A DNA stretch of 64,000 nucleotides from Aminipila luticellarii (lineage in GTDB: Bacteria > Bacillota > Clostridia > Peptostreptococcales > Anaerovoracaceae): the NCBI RefSeq assembly GCF_004103735.1, contig NZ_CP035281.1, forward strand, positions 1,426,001-1,490,000. The letters run 5' to 3'. The first letter of the stretch is position 1. The number at the start of each line of letters is the position of its first letter. The notes under the pieces are model-generated. The model searched no databases. It saw only the letters and a list, made by a program, of their open reading frames with translations, and was not told the origin of the DNA. Of this stretch, positions 8,144-16,700 are shown piece by piece. The translations under genes and the position numbers were made by a program.

Positions 8144-9238
8144 ATGAGTTGTTTCGGCAACAAAGTATCGCCGGACCTCTATCAGAATTGCTGCAACGCA
8201 AATACTCTCTGTGAGTTTAGCGGTAATATGGAAGATGTAGTAACGGAACCATTGTATGTTCAAAAAGTATACGATGCCGTATTATTTAATCTTCAAGGAA
8301 TGAAAACTGTTCAGAATCAGAATTTTTCACCAAACTTACCAAGAGGCCACAGAGTTAAAAGAGTTTTAGACATACGCTGTAAGAGGTTCTTTAACCCAGG
8401 TAACATAGACGATTCAAAAAATCTAAGCTTAAATCTAAATACCACTATTTCCGGTGCTACTTTTTTACACAATGGTCAGGGCAACCCTATTGAGGTAGTA
8501 GGACCTGACGGAACTTTCTCAGAAAAAATATTATATGCAGATACAAGCGAATGTGACGAACAGTGTATGGGAACACCGGTTTTCGGCACACAGACGATTG
8601 ATGTAACTGGAAATGTCCAGGTATTCATTGACTTACTGTTATGTGATAGAAATAACAACGAAGTAGTCTTTACAGTTTGCGCAGATGTAAACATAGCTAC
8701 CAGCGCCCAACCATTAGTACTTACAAACTTCTTCGAAATCTGTATGCCATCTACGATCGATACAGCATTTCTCCCAAGATTTACCGAATTTTGCAATGCC
8801 GCATGTGAAACGAGACTCGCCACAAATAACTGCGGAAGAGATTTAGCAATCGGTCAAAATGGAGAGGTCTCTGCGAACCTTATCATAGCAATCTGTATAA
8901 CCTGTGAAAAGAAGATAATCGTTCCAGTTCAGCTCTGTGTTCTTTCAACTGGTTTTGCACAGATCAGCCCTCAGGTAAATGCAGTATGCTCTACCTTCCC
9001 TTCCCTTTTCCCGAATCAGATCAAGGAAAGTGATACAGAGGAGAACTGTGAAGAAGTCAGCGGGGAAGAAGAAACTTGTGATCCTTGCAATCCTTATGGA
9101 TCCAGGAATAGCAACTCGAATAGGAACTATAACAACAGCTGCAATAACTATTATGATGATGATGACGATGGCTGTAATGATTTTAGTAACAATCAATGCA
9201 GACCAAATAGGTCAAACCGCAGTCAGAATAGAAGATAA
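8144..9238 (+). CDS. Cysteine-rich, Asn/Asp-tailed protein, probable spore coat or exosporium component
   Basis: 364 residues from the ATG at 8144, which has the SD GAAGGAGGG (an upstream ATG at 8120 has none). There is no signal peptide. About two dozen Cys residues are spread through a beta-rich central region. The last 70 residues are low complexity: an acidic patch, a CDPCNPYG turn, Asn/Ser/Arg runs and five consecutive Asp. This composition is common in cross-linked spore coat proteins, and the sigma-K-like promoter fits mother-cell expression. I do not recognise a named family, so the coat role is an inference. Confidence 0.65.
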   Translation: MSCFGNKVSPDLYQNCCNANTLCEFSGNMEDVVTEPLYVQKVYDAVLFNLQGMKTVQNQNFSPNLPRGHRVKRVLDIRCKRFFNPGNIDDSKNLSLNLNTTISGATFLHNGQGNPIEVVGPDGTFSEKILYADTSECDEQCMGTPVFGTQTIDVTGNVQVFIDLLLCDRNNNEVVFTVCADVNIATSAQPLVLTNFFEICMPSTIDTAFLPRFTEFCNAACETRLATNNCGRDLAIGQNGEVSANLIIAICITCEKKIIVPVQLCVLSTGFAQISPQVNAVCSTFPSLFPNQIKESDTEENCEEVSGEEETCDPCNPYGSRNSNSNRNYNNSCNNYYDDDDDGCNDFSNNQCRPNRSNRSQNRR

Positions 9239-9259
9239 CCTCTATTTTATAAGATCTAT

Positions 9260-9308
9260 AGGAATAAAATCAGCAAAAAAAGGCACCGATCGGTGCCTTT
9301 TAAAATTT
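9260..9308 (+). repeat. Direct repeat copy 1 (contains a terminator), left side of the ATPase cassette
   Basis: 49 bp beginning AGGAATAAAATCAGC and ending TTTTAAAATTT. It matches 10641-10687 with two substitutions and two extra A residues. Its core is the palindrome GGCACCGATCGGTGCC with A and T tracts on either side. It ends 7 bases before the ATPase stop. Confidence 0.85.
9274..9304. terminator. Bidirectional terminator (copy 1)
   Basis: A perfect GGCACCGATCGGTGCC stem with an A tract before and a T tract after. It serves the coat-like gene on the plus strand and the ATPase gene on the minus strand. Confidence 0.85.
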
Positions 9309-9315
9309 CCTTTGA

Positions 9316-10518
9316 TTATTTATTTAAAAGCCATTCAATTAAGTTGATTTGCCGAATTCCTTCATAATTTACACCTGCACCTATTTCATCTAAAGTCAGC
9401 AGTATTTTAGGGTAATGGTCGGGTATCCTGCGTAATGGCTCTAATTCTCGTGCCAATGTTTTTTCATCTAATACCGTGGCAGAGACTTGATAATATGTGA
9501 TACCATCCATATTGCTTGCAACAAAATCCACTTCTTTTTCCGCAAGCTTTCCAATGTTCACCTTGTACCCACGATGAATCAATTCCAAATATACGATATT
9601 TTCAATCAAGTGACCTATATCCGAAGCAGCAGATGACAGCAATATATTGCGAATCCCCGTGTCTACCAAATAATATTTACTCAAAGTTTTTAAATATTGT
9701 CTTCCCCTGATATCATATCGATCCGCTTTATAAAAAATATAGCTGTCGGTAAGTGCGCGAACATAATGATCAACAGTATTGACTGATATCTTTCTTCCGG
9801 CTGAATTTATGGTATCGCTTATTTTTTTAATTGAAATAGGACTGCCTATACTGCTTGCTATGGACTTTACTATATTTTCCAACAATGCAATATCAGTAAT
9901 CCCCTCCCTCTTTGCCACATCTTTTATCAAAATTGTGTTATAAATACCGTCAATGTAGGCACGTACGGTCGCATCGCTTTGTTGCATACTTGCAACATAT
10001 GGAAAAGAACCATATCTAAGATATTGATTGAATTTTTCTCTTACCGTCAGAGTTGCCCTTGGGTCTGCTTCACAGTATTCATAGAAAGAAAACGGAAGCA
10101 TATCAATGGTAATATACCTGCCAGACAAAAGAGTTGCAAGTTCTCCCGACAGCATATACGCATTAGAGCCCGTAATATAGACATCAACATTCTCCTTAAT
10201 AAATAGGCTGTCCACAGCTTTTTCAAACTGCTGACAATTTTGTACCTCATCAATGAACACATAGCTGTATTTATCTTTACAAAGCTTTTCTTTTATATAT
10301 TGATAAAGACTCTTATAGTTCAAAAGTTCCTCATAATCGATGTCCTCTAAGTTGATTGATATAATTTGCTCATCAGATACACCTACAGATTTTAAATAGT
10401 TGATATATAATGAAAAAAGAGTGGACTTACCACATCGTCTGACTCCTGTAACCACTTTGATAATTTGTTTTTCTCGATTAATAATTAGTTGTTGCAAATA
10501 TTCTTTTCTTTGAATCAT
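9316..10518 (-). CDS. AAA ATPase with DUF4143 domain
   Basis: 400 residues. An N-terminal AAA_14-type ATPase has Walker A GVRRCGKST (about 25-33), Walker B YVFIDEVQ and a TGSNAYML sensor. A DUF4143-type C-terminus follows, with an EVDFVAS...YQVSAT block that resembles a PD-(D/E)xK nuclease fold. These ATPases are scattered, patchily distributed genes of unknown role. The ATG at 10518 has GAGGTG before it. The gene has its own promoter and sits between two copies of the terminator repeat, so it looks like an inserted single-gene cassette. The C-terminal nuclease similarity is only suggestive. Confidence 0.9.
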   Translation of the reverse strand: MIQRKEYLQQLIINREKQIIKVVTGVRRCGKSTLFSLYINYLKSVGVSDEQIISINLEDIDYEELLNYKSLYQYIKEKLCKDKYSYVFIDEVQNCQQFEKAVDSLFIKENVDVYITGSNAYMLSGELATLLSGRYITIDMLPFSFYEYCEADPRATLTVREKFNQYLRYGSFPYVASMQQSDATVRAYIDGIYNTILIKDVAKREGITDIALLENIVKSIASSIGSPISIKKISDTINSAGRKISVNTVDHYVRALTDSYIFYKADRYDIRGRQYLKTLSKYYLVDTGIRNILLSSAASDIGHLIENIVYLELIHRGYKVNIGKLAEKEVDFVASNMDGITYYQVSATVLDEKTLARELEPLRRIPDHYPKILLTLDEIGAGVNYEGIRQINLIEWLLNK

Positions 10519-10541
10519 TCATAACACCTCGCTTTTATCAA

Positions 10542-10570
10542 AGTATATCATTTCAACGTATAGGAGTCAA
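10542..10570 (-). promoter_or_regulatory. Sigma-A promoter for the AAA ATPase
   Basis: Minus strand TTGACT, exactly 17 bases, then TATACT, about 25 bases before the ATG. The match is strong, so the ATPase gene carries its own promoter. Confidence 0.7.
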
Positions 10571-10598
10571 AGTTTTTTCTCAAACCAGAAAAAACTTT
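10569..10598. repeat. Perfect 12-bp inverted repeat next to the ATPase promoter
   Basis: AAAGTTTTTTCT and AGAAAAAACTTT around a 6-base loop, touching the -35 of the ATPase promoter. It could be an operator, or the old end of an incoming transcript; the low GC content argues against a strong terminator. Confidence 0.55.
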
Positions 10599-10640
10599 AT
10601 AATTCGACATTGTTTTTTCTTTAATGGATATATTGAAAAC

Positions 10641-10687
10641 AGGAATAGAATCAACAAAAAGGCACCGATCGGTGCCTTTTAAAATTT
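10641..10687 (+). repeat. Direct repeat copy 2 (contains a terminator), right side of the ATPase cassette
   Basis: 47 bp beginning AGGAATAGAATCAAC and ending TTTTAAAATTT, nearly identical to 9260-9308. It lies 8 bases past the stop of the DUF1858 gene. The two copies bracket about 1.33 kb holding only the ATPase gene and its promoter. Confidence 0.85.
10656..10684. terminator. Terminator (copy 2), after the DUF1858 gene
   Basis: The same GGCACCGATCGGTGCC palindrome with flanking A and T tracts. It ends the DUF1858 transcript on the minus strand. Confidence 0.85.
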
Positions 10688-10695
10688 AAGAAGAC

Positions 10696-10887
10696 CTAAG
10701 CTTCTTTATTCAAGTTCTCCAAAAGCTTATCCACATCAATTCCATGAACCATTGCAGCTTCCTCCAGCGTTTCTGCCTGCGCAGAAGGGCAGCCCAAACA
10801 GCCCATACCAAATTCGCCCAATATCTGAACGGATTTTGCATGATTTCTTACGACTTCTCCAATTGTCATATCTTTTGTTATTGTCAT
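10696..10887 (-). CDS. DUF1858 redox-disulfide domain protein
   Basis: A 63-residue single-domain protein. MTIGEVV...[24 protein letters not shown] is the typical DUF1858 arrangement, with the CxxC pair CLGC near residue 33. This domain is often linked to hybrid-cluster (prismane) proteins and is thought to take part in redox or metal chemistry. Three ATGs lie in a row behind GGAGG; I chose the last (10887, spacing 8), but 10890 is equally possible. It stands about 130 bases after the flavin reductase gene, with a possible promoter (TATAAT at about 10977) between. Confidence 0.85.
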   Translation of the reverse strand: MTITKDMTIGEVVRNHAKSVQILGEFGMGCLGCPSAQAETLEEAAMVHGIDVDKLLENLNKEA

Positions 10888-11020
10888 CATCATAACCTCC
10901 ATAATTTTAATAGTTGCGTTATCCCCTATCGTATAAATAGGATCTTGTCCTTATCCGGAACAGTCTTTATTTATTATACCCACATTTGTCTCATAAAAAC
11001 AAACGTCTTATAATTTTATC

Positions 11021-11557
11021 TTACTCAATAATATACGCACTCACGATTTCTCCGTAATAAGCTGTATGGAAGTCTTTATTAGACCCATGGAAGGAGCTGT
11101 CAACATCCGGGGGATAAAATTCTCTCCTATTTTCTTCGGTTATTGCCTCTTCCTCTTGTTTTTGTTTATATACCACTTTGCATTCCAGCGTTAAGGGGAG
11201 CTCCCGAATCGCCGGAACGGAAATTTGCTCCGGTGTTTCCAGAGTCAAACCAAGCTCTTTAATTTTATCGATGTCTCTGCCAGACTTTGTACCGCAAAGT
11301 CCCAATATATTTTTATTGTAAGCACCATATGGTATATTTATTGTAAATTCAGGATTTTTTTCCAGCTGAGCTTTGGTAAAACGATTTTCTCGTACAAAAA
11401 CAGTAAAAATCGGCTTTCCCCACTCAATGCCTAAAGTTCCCCATGAAATAGTCATGGAATTTACCTTTTCCCCTGCTTTCGTAGTCAGTAGAACGCCTGT
11501 CTGAACAGCCTTCATAATTTCATTCGCATAATCAAATAATTCAATTTGTTTTTTCAT
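11021..11557 (-). CDS. Flavin reductase family (FMN-binding split barrel) protein
   Basis: 178 residues. The N-terminal half has the flavin-reductase-like pattern (VLLTTKAGEKVNSMTISWGT, then FTVFVRENRFT and a C-GTKSGRD segment). Such proteins bind FMN and reduce flavins or act as small flavoproteins in anaerobes. There is no signal peptide. The ATG has AGGGAGGATTATTTT before it. It is probably co-transcribed with the unknown gene 44 bases upstream. The natural electron partner is unknown. Confidence 0.85.
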   Translation of the reverse strand: MKKQIELFDYANEIMKAVQTGVLLTTKAGEKVNSMTISWGTLGIEWGKPIFTVFVRENRFTKAQLEKNPEFTINIPYGAYNKNILGLCGTKSGRDIDKIKELGLTLETPEQISVPAIRELPLTLECKVVYKQKQEEEAITEENRREFYPPDVDSSFHGSNKDFHTAYYGEIVSAYIIE

Positions 11558-11601
11558 AAAATAATCCTCCCTAACATCTTCTCAACTCATAGCTATAATT
11601 T

Positions 11602-12171
11602 TTATTTTCTTGCATACGTCAAATATTCTATTAACCCTTTAGAATAACAATCTCCCATTTTTAAAGCCTGTTTCAAATTTCTATCATAGATCTCAATATT
11701 TTTTACGTAGTCTTTGTTTAAAAAAGCAGTTGATTCATCTATATTCATTTGAATAAACTGATGGATTAAGGTCTTCCATTCACTCTCCAGCCAAAAAGGA
11801 TTGACTCGTGAGAAAAAAGCAGCTCCCTGATTTCCGTTTTCATATAAACGTTCTATATATTCGTCTACATCCTCCCCGTTGATCTGTGCGTCCACCAATT
11901 CTTTAAAAAGGCTGACGTACTCCGACAACAGTTGAACGTACTGCTCCTCATTTTGTTGTCCGAATATTAATCCGATAATATACCCGTTTTTTGATACCAT
12001 AGCATCTATTTTCTCTTCTACCGCTGATTTATTGTCAAAATTGGAATAAACACTTATTAAATAAGCATGGATCCAAGTAGCCAAATCTCTCCAGACCATT
12101 CTGGATTCAAAGATCAGGTTCATCTGGTTTTCCGGAATATAAGAACCTTCAAGTCTTTTGGGCGATTTCAT
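11602..12171 (-). CDS. Uncharacterised helical protein
   Basis: 189 residues, soluble and predicted mostly helical, rich in aromatic residues (WRDLATWIHAYL, FFSRVNPFWLESEW), with no Cys pair, signal peptide or membrane segment. I start at the ATG at 12171, which has GGAGAGGAG at good spacing; a GTG at 12180 overlaps that SD. I do not recognise the family. The first part, about two long helices, suggests a four-helix bundle of the kind that binds metals or ligands, but no ligand motif is clear. It lies between DUF6506 and the flavin reductase. Confidence 0.7.
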   Translation of the reverse strand: MKSPKRLEGSYIPENQMNLIFESRMVWRDLATWIHAYLISVYSNFDNKSAVEEKIDAMVSKNGYIIGLIFGQQNEEQYVQLLSEYVSLFKELVDAQINGEDVDEYIERLYENGNQGAAFFSRVNPFWLESEWKTLIHQFIQMNIDESTAFLNKDYVKNIEIYDRNLKQALKMGDCYSKGLIEYLTYARK

Positions 12172-12239
12172 TGAATGCACTCCTCTCCTTCTACTTCTTA
12201 TAGCATATTATCCGGAGGTTAAATTTGACACTGTTGATC

Positions 12240-12545
12240 TCATCCAAAATTTGAAAAGAATTTGGCAAATAAGTCATTCTGAGAAGCTTCATTCGTTACA
12301 TAACCAATCGCAATTTTATTGTGCGTTCTTTCTATCAGCTGCTGCGCCTTTTCTTTTCCAAAGGCTCCGCACAATTCAATGGCACCGACGCCTTCTTTTT
12401 CTAATATAGAAACTTTATCGCACGCTTCCTCAAAGCTCCGAACTGTCAAAATATAGGTGATCTGTTTTTCTGTTTCAAAGCAGGCTTTATGCTCCTCCGG
12501 ATCGTAATGGCTTCCCATCAGCAAAAATACATATTTCTTTTTCAT
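12240..12545 (-). CDS. DUF6506 family protein
   Basis: 101 residues. The pattern FLLMGSHYDPEEHKA at the start and EGVGAIELCGAFG in the middle match the small DUF6506 family, whose function is unknown. It is soluble with an alpha/beta pattern. The gene is 22 bases downstream of the C-S lyase gene on the same strand, so both probably share the promoter at 13818-13846. Confidence 0.75.
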   Translation of the reverse strand: MKKKYVFLLMGSHYDPEEHKACFETEKQITYILTVRSFEEACDKVSILEKEGVGAIELCGAFGKEKAQQLIERTHNKIAIGYVTNEASQNDLFAKFFSNFG

Positions 12546-12567
12546 GTTTTATCCGCCTCCATTCTGT

Positions 12568-13785
12568 TTACTTATTTTGATTTTGTTCATGAATAGCATG
12601 GGCTATTCGTTTAAGCCCTTCCTTAAGAAGAGCGCGGGGCATGGCCAGATTCAGCCTTACAAAACCCTTGGCGTTATTCACGAACAGCGCATCTCCCCCT
12701 TCCAGCAGCACACCCGCTTTCTGTGCAAAAAACAAGGGCAGATTTTCAATATCCGGCAGACAAGCATTCAGATCCACCCAAGCCAGATAAGTAGCTTCCG
12801 GAACACAGCAAACGGCTTCCGGAACATTCTGTTTAAAAAATTCCGCACAGTAGTTGAAATTTCCGTCCAGATAATCTTTCAGCTGTTCCAGCCAGTCTGC
12901 CCCTTTCTCATACGCCGTCTGGTTAGCTGTCAGGGAAAGAGGATTAATATCTCCGCCGGCACTGCTGTTACGGCGAAAGGCTCTTCTTAGTGCCGAATCT
13001 CTTATAATGATATTGGAAAAATTCATCCCTGCCATATTAAAGGTCTTACTTGCAGCCATGCAGGTCACTAATTTCTTATATTCCGGCATGACTTTGCCCA
13101 GCGGTATATGCTTCTTCCCCTGCCTTATCAGATCACAGTGTATTTCATCTGAAATGACCCAGAGATCATACGTTTCGATAATAGCTGCCACTTTGCCCAA
13201 TTCTTCTTCTGTCCACATTCTTCCTGTAGGATTGTGCGGATTGCACCACAGAACCATTTTTACCTTTGGATCAGCCGCCTTTTTTTCAAAATCATCAAAG
13301 TCAACGGTAAAGTATCCCTTTTCATATTTTAAATCAGAGCATACCAGTTCTCTGTTGTTGAAGTCGGCAGCATGTTTAAAAAAGCCATAAGCGGGAGTCG
13401 TAATCAGCATTTTTTCATCCGCCGCCACGGTTTCCTTCACCAACCCATATAGAGCCGGAATGATTCCCGGAGAGAAAACCAATTCTTCCTTGGGGAAGCT
13501 CCAGTCATAAAGTCTTTTGCACCAGTCGTTTAAAGCATTGTAGTAGCCCGGATCATAAATCTTGGTATACCCAAAAATTCTTTGATCTACTCTTTTTTTG
13601 ATTGCATCACAAATTTCCGGCGGGGTGGCAAACTCCATATCCGCTACCCACATACGAATAAATTCGTCATCAGCAAAGGGAAACTCTATGTCCGGATATT
13701 CATTGAAAAGGTATGATCTAAACCCTTCAACATTCTGTGAATTGGTATTTCTTCTGTCTATAATTTCATCAAAATTATATTTCAT
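12568..13785 (-). CDS. MalY/PatB-type PLP-dependent C-S lyase (cystathionine beta-lyase)
   Basis: 405 residues, a class I/II aminotransferase fold of the MalY/PatB group. Visible markers are WVADMEF near the start, WCNPHNPTGR, SDEIHCDL and the PLP lysine in AASKTFNMAG. The family cleaves cystathionine or cysteine to pyruvate, ammonia and a thiol or H2S; MalY also has regulatory roles in Escherichia coli. The ATG at 13785 has GAGGAGGAGAGAA before it; the longer frame does not. It leads an operon with DUF6506. Confidence 0.9.
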   Translation of the reverse strand: MKYNFDEIIDRRNTNSQNVEGFRSYLFNEYPDIEFPFADDEFIRMWVADMEFATPPEICDAIKKRVDQRIFGYTKIYDPGYYNALNDWCKRLYDWSFPKEELVFSPGIIPALYGLVKETVAADEKMLITTPAYGFFKHAADFNNRELVCSDLKYEKGYFTVDFDDFEKKAADPKVKMVLWCNPHNPTGRMWTEEELGKVAAIIETYDLWVISDEIHCDLIRQGKKHIPLGKVMPEYKKLVTCMAASKTFNMAGMNFSNIIIRDSALRRAFRRNSSAGGDINPLSLTANQTAYEKGADWLEQLKDYLDGNFNYCAEFFKQNVPEAVCCVPEATYLAWVDLNACLPDIENLPLFFAQKAGVLLEGGDALFVNNAKGFVRLNLAMPRALLKEGLKRIAHAIHEQNQNK

Positions 13786-13817
13786 TTCTCTCCTCCTCTT
13801 CATCCTATATTGTTTAA

Positions 13818-13846
13818 AGTATATAATATTGGACATCATATTTCAA
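13818..13846 (-). promoter_or_regulatory. Sigma-A promoter for the C-S lyase operon
   Basis: Minus strand TTGAAA, 17 bases, TATACT, ending about 33 bases before the ATG at 13785. Confidence 0.65.
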
Positions 13847-13914
13847 TAAAACAAACTGTCCTATTTTTTAGCGTCCACAGCAATGCCGCTTAAAATTTTA
13901 TTCCAATATATTCT

Positions 13915-13942
13915 TTGATTATACAGGATTATATGGTAAAAT
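13915..13942 (+). promoter_or_regulatory. Promoter for uppP
   Basis: TTGATT, 16 bases, TAAAAT, about 83 bases before the uppP ATG. It faces away from the C-S lyase promoter. Confidence 0.5.
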
Positions 13943-14024
13943 GAAAAAGCATGTTTTAGAAGGGGTTCTATACAGCAATCAAATAATTTTAGCAATAAAT
14001 TGGAATTAGGAGGAAAGAAAAAAC

Positions 14025-14852
14025 ATGGAATTTATTGAAATATTAAAAGCGATTATTTTAGGGATTGTAGAAGGCATCACAGAATGGCTTCCGATCAGCA
14101 GTACCGGACACATGATTCTGGTGGACGAATTTTTAAAGCTGAATATGTCACCGGCCTTTAAGGAAATGTTTTTGGTCGTGATACAGCTTGGAGCCATCAT
14201 GGCTGTCGTGGTCTTGTACTGGAGAAAGCTCTGGCCTATCACTAAAAAGTACAGCAGACTAACGGTTCGATGGGATGTGGTATCGATTTGGATGAAAATT
14301 TTGGTTGCCTGTGTTCCGGCGGCAATTATTGGATTTTTATACGACGATCTGATCGAAGAGCTGTTCTTTAATTATAAAACCGTTGCTGTTACATTGATTG
14401 TCTATGGTATTTTATTTATTGTTATCGAATCAAGAAATCACAACAGATTTCCGCAAGTCAATGAGATTTCACAAATTACATACAAAACAGCATTGATTAT
14501 CGGAATATTTCAGCTGCTTTCACTGATACCCGGCACCTCCCGTTCCGGAGCCACCATTCTTGGTGCGATCCTAATTGGAACCTCCAGAACAGTTGCTGCT
14601 GAATTTACGTTTTATCTGGCCATTCCCGTTATGTTCGGAGCCAGTCTGCTGAAAATGCTGAAGTTTGGTTTTACTTTTACCAGTATGGAGATAACGGTTC
14701 TTGCAACCGGTACGATCGTGGCCTTCTTCGTGTCTATACTGGCCATCAAATTCCTGATGGGCTATATTAAAAAGCATGATTTTAAAGTGTTCGGCTGGTA
14801 TCGAATCCTACTGGGAATTGCGGTCCTTGCGTATTTCTCATGGATCGGATAA
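14025..14852 (+). CDS. uppP: Undecaprenyl-diphosphatase UppP (BacA)
   Basis: 275 residues, about eight membrane helices. Both family signatures are present: [17 protein letters not shown] near residue 17 and [14 protein letters not shown] near residue 167, which supply the catalytic Glu, Ser and Arg. It dephosphorylates undecaprenyl diphosphate to recycle the lipid carrier for peptidoglycan and other wall polymers, and it confers bacitracin tolerance. The SD AGGAGGAAAGAAAAAAC precedes the ATG. It is a single gene with its own promoter and a terminator shared with the convergent ABC operon. Confidence 0.97.
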   Translation: MEFIEILKAIILGIVEGITEWLPISSTGHMILVDEFLKLNMSPAFKEMFLVVIQLGAIMAVVVLYWRKLWPITKKYSRLTVRWDVVSIWMKILVACVPAAIIGFLYDDLIEELFFNYKTVAVTLIVYGILFIVIESRNHNRFPQVNEISQITYKTALIIGIFQLLSLIPGTSRSGATILGAILIGTSRTVAAEFTFYLAIPVMFGASLLKMLKFGFTFTSMEITVLATGTIVAFFVSILAIKFLMGYIKKHDFKVFGWYRILLGIAVLAYFSWIG

Positions 14853-14883
14853 AGCCTTATTAAGTAAACAGGAATTCAATTAT

Positions 14884-14928
14884 AAAAGGAATACTGCTCA
14901 AGAATAAACAGAGCGGTATTCCTTTTTT
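14884..14928. terminator. Bidirectional terminator between uppP and the ABC operon
   Basis: AAAGGAATACTGCTC and GAGCGGTATTCCTTT pair around a short loop (one G-T), with A residues before and T residues after. Confidence 0.88.
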
Positions 14929-14942
14929 ATTCAACTATGCAG

Positions 14943-16700
14943 CTATACAGTCCACTCCGCCGACTTGGTCTGTAAGCTCCACAGCCTCTGATATAATCCG
15001 CCTTGGTTCAGCAGTTCCTCATGGGTTCCTTCTTCCGCTATTTTTCCTTCGGAAAGCACCACAATATGATCTGCTCCCGCTATGGTTCTCATCCTATGTG
15101 CAATGACCAGTACGGTCTTATTCTGGACCAGTCTGGATATGGCCTGTTGGACTTTTGATTCATTTTCCACGTCAAGAGAGGCCGTCGCTTCATCCAAAAG
15201 AATAATAGGTGCATTCTTGAGGAGTGCTCTGGCGATGGAAATTCGCTGTCTTTCCCCTCCGGAAAGCGTGGATCCGTTCTCTCCGATAATTGTATGATAT
15301 CCCTGCGGCATTTTTCCGACAAACTCGTCACACATGGCCAGCTTAGCGGCTTGCATGACTTCCTGATCCGTTGCTCCTCTCCTTCCCAGACGGATATTTT
15401 CCAGAACCGTATTATTGAATAAAACTACATCCTGAAATACAATGGCATAATTTTTCAGCAGTTCCTCCGGCTCTATCTGGGCTATATCGTTTCCGCCAAC
15501 AGTAATCCGTCCGGATTGTATATCCCAGAAGCGAGCCGCCAGTTTGGATACCGTGCTTTTTCCTCCTCCGGACGGTCCCACCAGTGCCGTCACTTCCCCT
15601 TGCCTGGCAATAAAGCTAATGCCCTCCAAAACCTTATTTTTTCTGTCTTTCTCCTGAGCATCATAAGAAAAGCACACCTGTTCAAACTGAATATCATACG
15701 ATTTAAAATCAGCCGGATCTTCGCCTTTCTGTATTTTTTGGTTATTAATTTCTTTCATTCGGTCAATCTTTACTTCCGTAGAAAAAATAGCTGCCAGATT
15801 TTGTAATGCGATGGCCAGCGGATCAAAGACCCGCGATGCCCCGATCAGGAAAAGAAGAAAGGTCAGAAAATCCACTTTACCGGAAGCGATTTGCTTTGCT
15901 CCCACCAGAACCAGCGTCGCCACGCCTACCCGGAGCAGCATCTGAGAAGACACTACAAAAATCGCAGTGACCAGTTCCGTTTTAATGTTGATCTTTTCCG
16001 ATTCCTGTAACAGGACATCCATCTTGACCAGATAAGATTCTGATTGATTATTTGCCTTGATTTCCCGCACCATTTCCAGACACTCCTGAATACTGTCCGC
16101 ACGCTCCAATTTAGATTCCTCATATAGTTTATTCATCTTATCCTGTTGTTTTTTCCCTGCCATCGTAACGGCAAAAGCTACCGGAATGACCCACAGCAAG
16201 GATAACGCCAGCTCCCATCCGCACAAAAAGAGCCCGATGCTTATAAAAATCAATGAGAATACCGCCCCAAGCAGTTCCGGTATAAAATGGGAAAAGGCTG
16301 TCTCCATCCCGGCACAATCTGCCATAATCGTTGTAGTCAGATCGGATAAATCCTTTTTTCCAAAAAAGGAAAGCGGAATTTTTCGCAATTTTTCCGCTAT
16401 AGAAATTCGCTGGTCTGCACTTTCTTCGTAAGAAGCAAGAAATGTGGCATTATACTGTATTCGTTGAAATATCCAAATAATAGCAAGGAGCAGAACGGAA
16501 ACAGCAACATAAACATAAACCGGCAGAACCTCATCAGAGCCGCCCGTATATTTTACGGTCAATGCTTTCAAGACCAGATATAAAAGGCCTACCGGAAGCA
16601 TGAAACTGAGGTCGGTCAAGGTGCATGCCACAGCGGCCTTCATCAAATCCTTTGCCCCCTTTTCACTCAATGCAAATTTATTTCTAAAAAATTGAATCAT
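14943..16700 (-). CDS. ABC transporter, fused permease-ATPase (second half of heterodimer)
   Basis: 585 residues: a six-helix membrane domain (about 20-310), then an ATPase with Walker A GPSGGGKST, signature LSGGERQR and Walker B IILLDEATASLD. The ATG at 16700 overlaps the stop of the upstream ABC gene (ATGA), so the two are translationally coupled and should form a heterodimer. Architecture and the AraC regulator upstream resemble YbtP/YbtQ and IrtA/IrtB siderophore transporters, but drug or peptide export remains possible. Confidence 0.9.
   Translation of the reverse strand: MIQFFRNKFALSEKGAKDLMKAAVACTLTDLSFMLPVGLLYLVLKALTVKYTGGSDEVLPVYVYVAVSVLLLAIIWIFQRIQYNATFLASYEESADQRISIAEKLRKIPLSFFGKKDLSDLTTTIMADCAGMETAFSHFIPELLGAVFSLIFISIGLFLCGWELALSLLWVIPVAFAVTMAGKKQQDKMNKLYEESKLERADSIQECLEMVREIKANNQSESYLVKMDVLLQESEKINIKTELVTAIFVVSSQMLLRVGVATLVLVGAKQIASGKVDFLTFLLFLIGASRVFDPLAIALQNLAAIFSTEVKIDRMKEINNQKIQKGEDPADFKSYDIQFEQVCFSYDAQEKDRKNKVLEGISFIARQGEVTALVGPSGGGKSTVSKLAARFWDIQSGRITVGGNDIAQIEPEELLKNYAIVFQDVVLFNNTVLENIRLGRRGATDQEVMQAAKLAMCDEFVGKMPQGYHTIIGENGSTLSGGERQRISIARALLKNAPIILLDEATASLDVENESKVQQAISRLVQNKTVLVIAHRMRTIAGADHIVVLSEGKIAEEGTHEELLNQGGLYQRLWSLQTKSAEWTV

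Noticed and set aside
8476-8823. Minus-strand frame inside the coat-like gene
   Set aside because: A shadow of the plus-strand coding frame, with no ribosome site.
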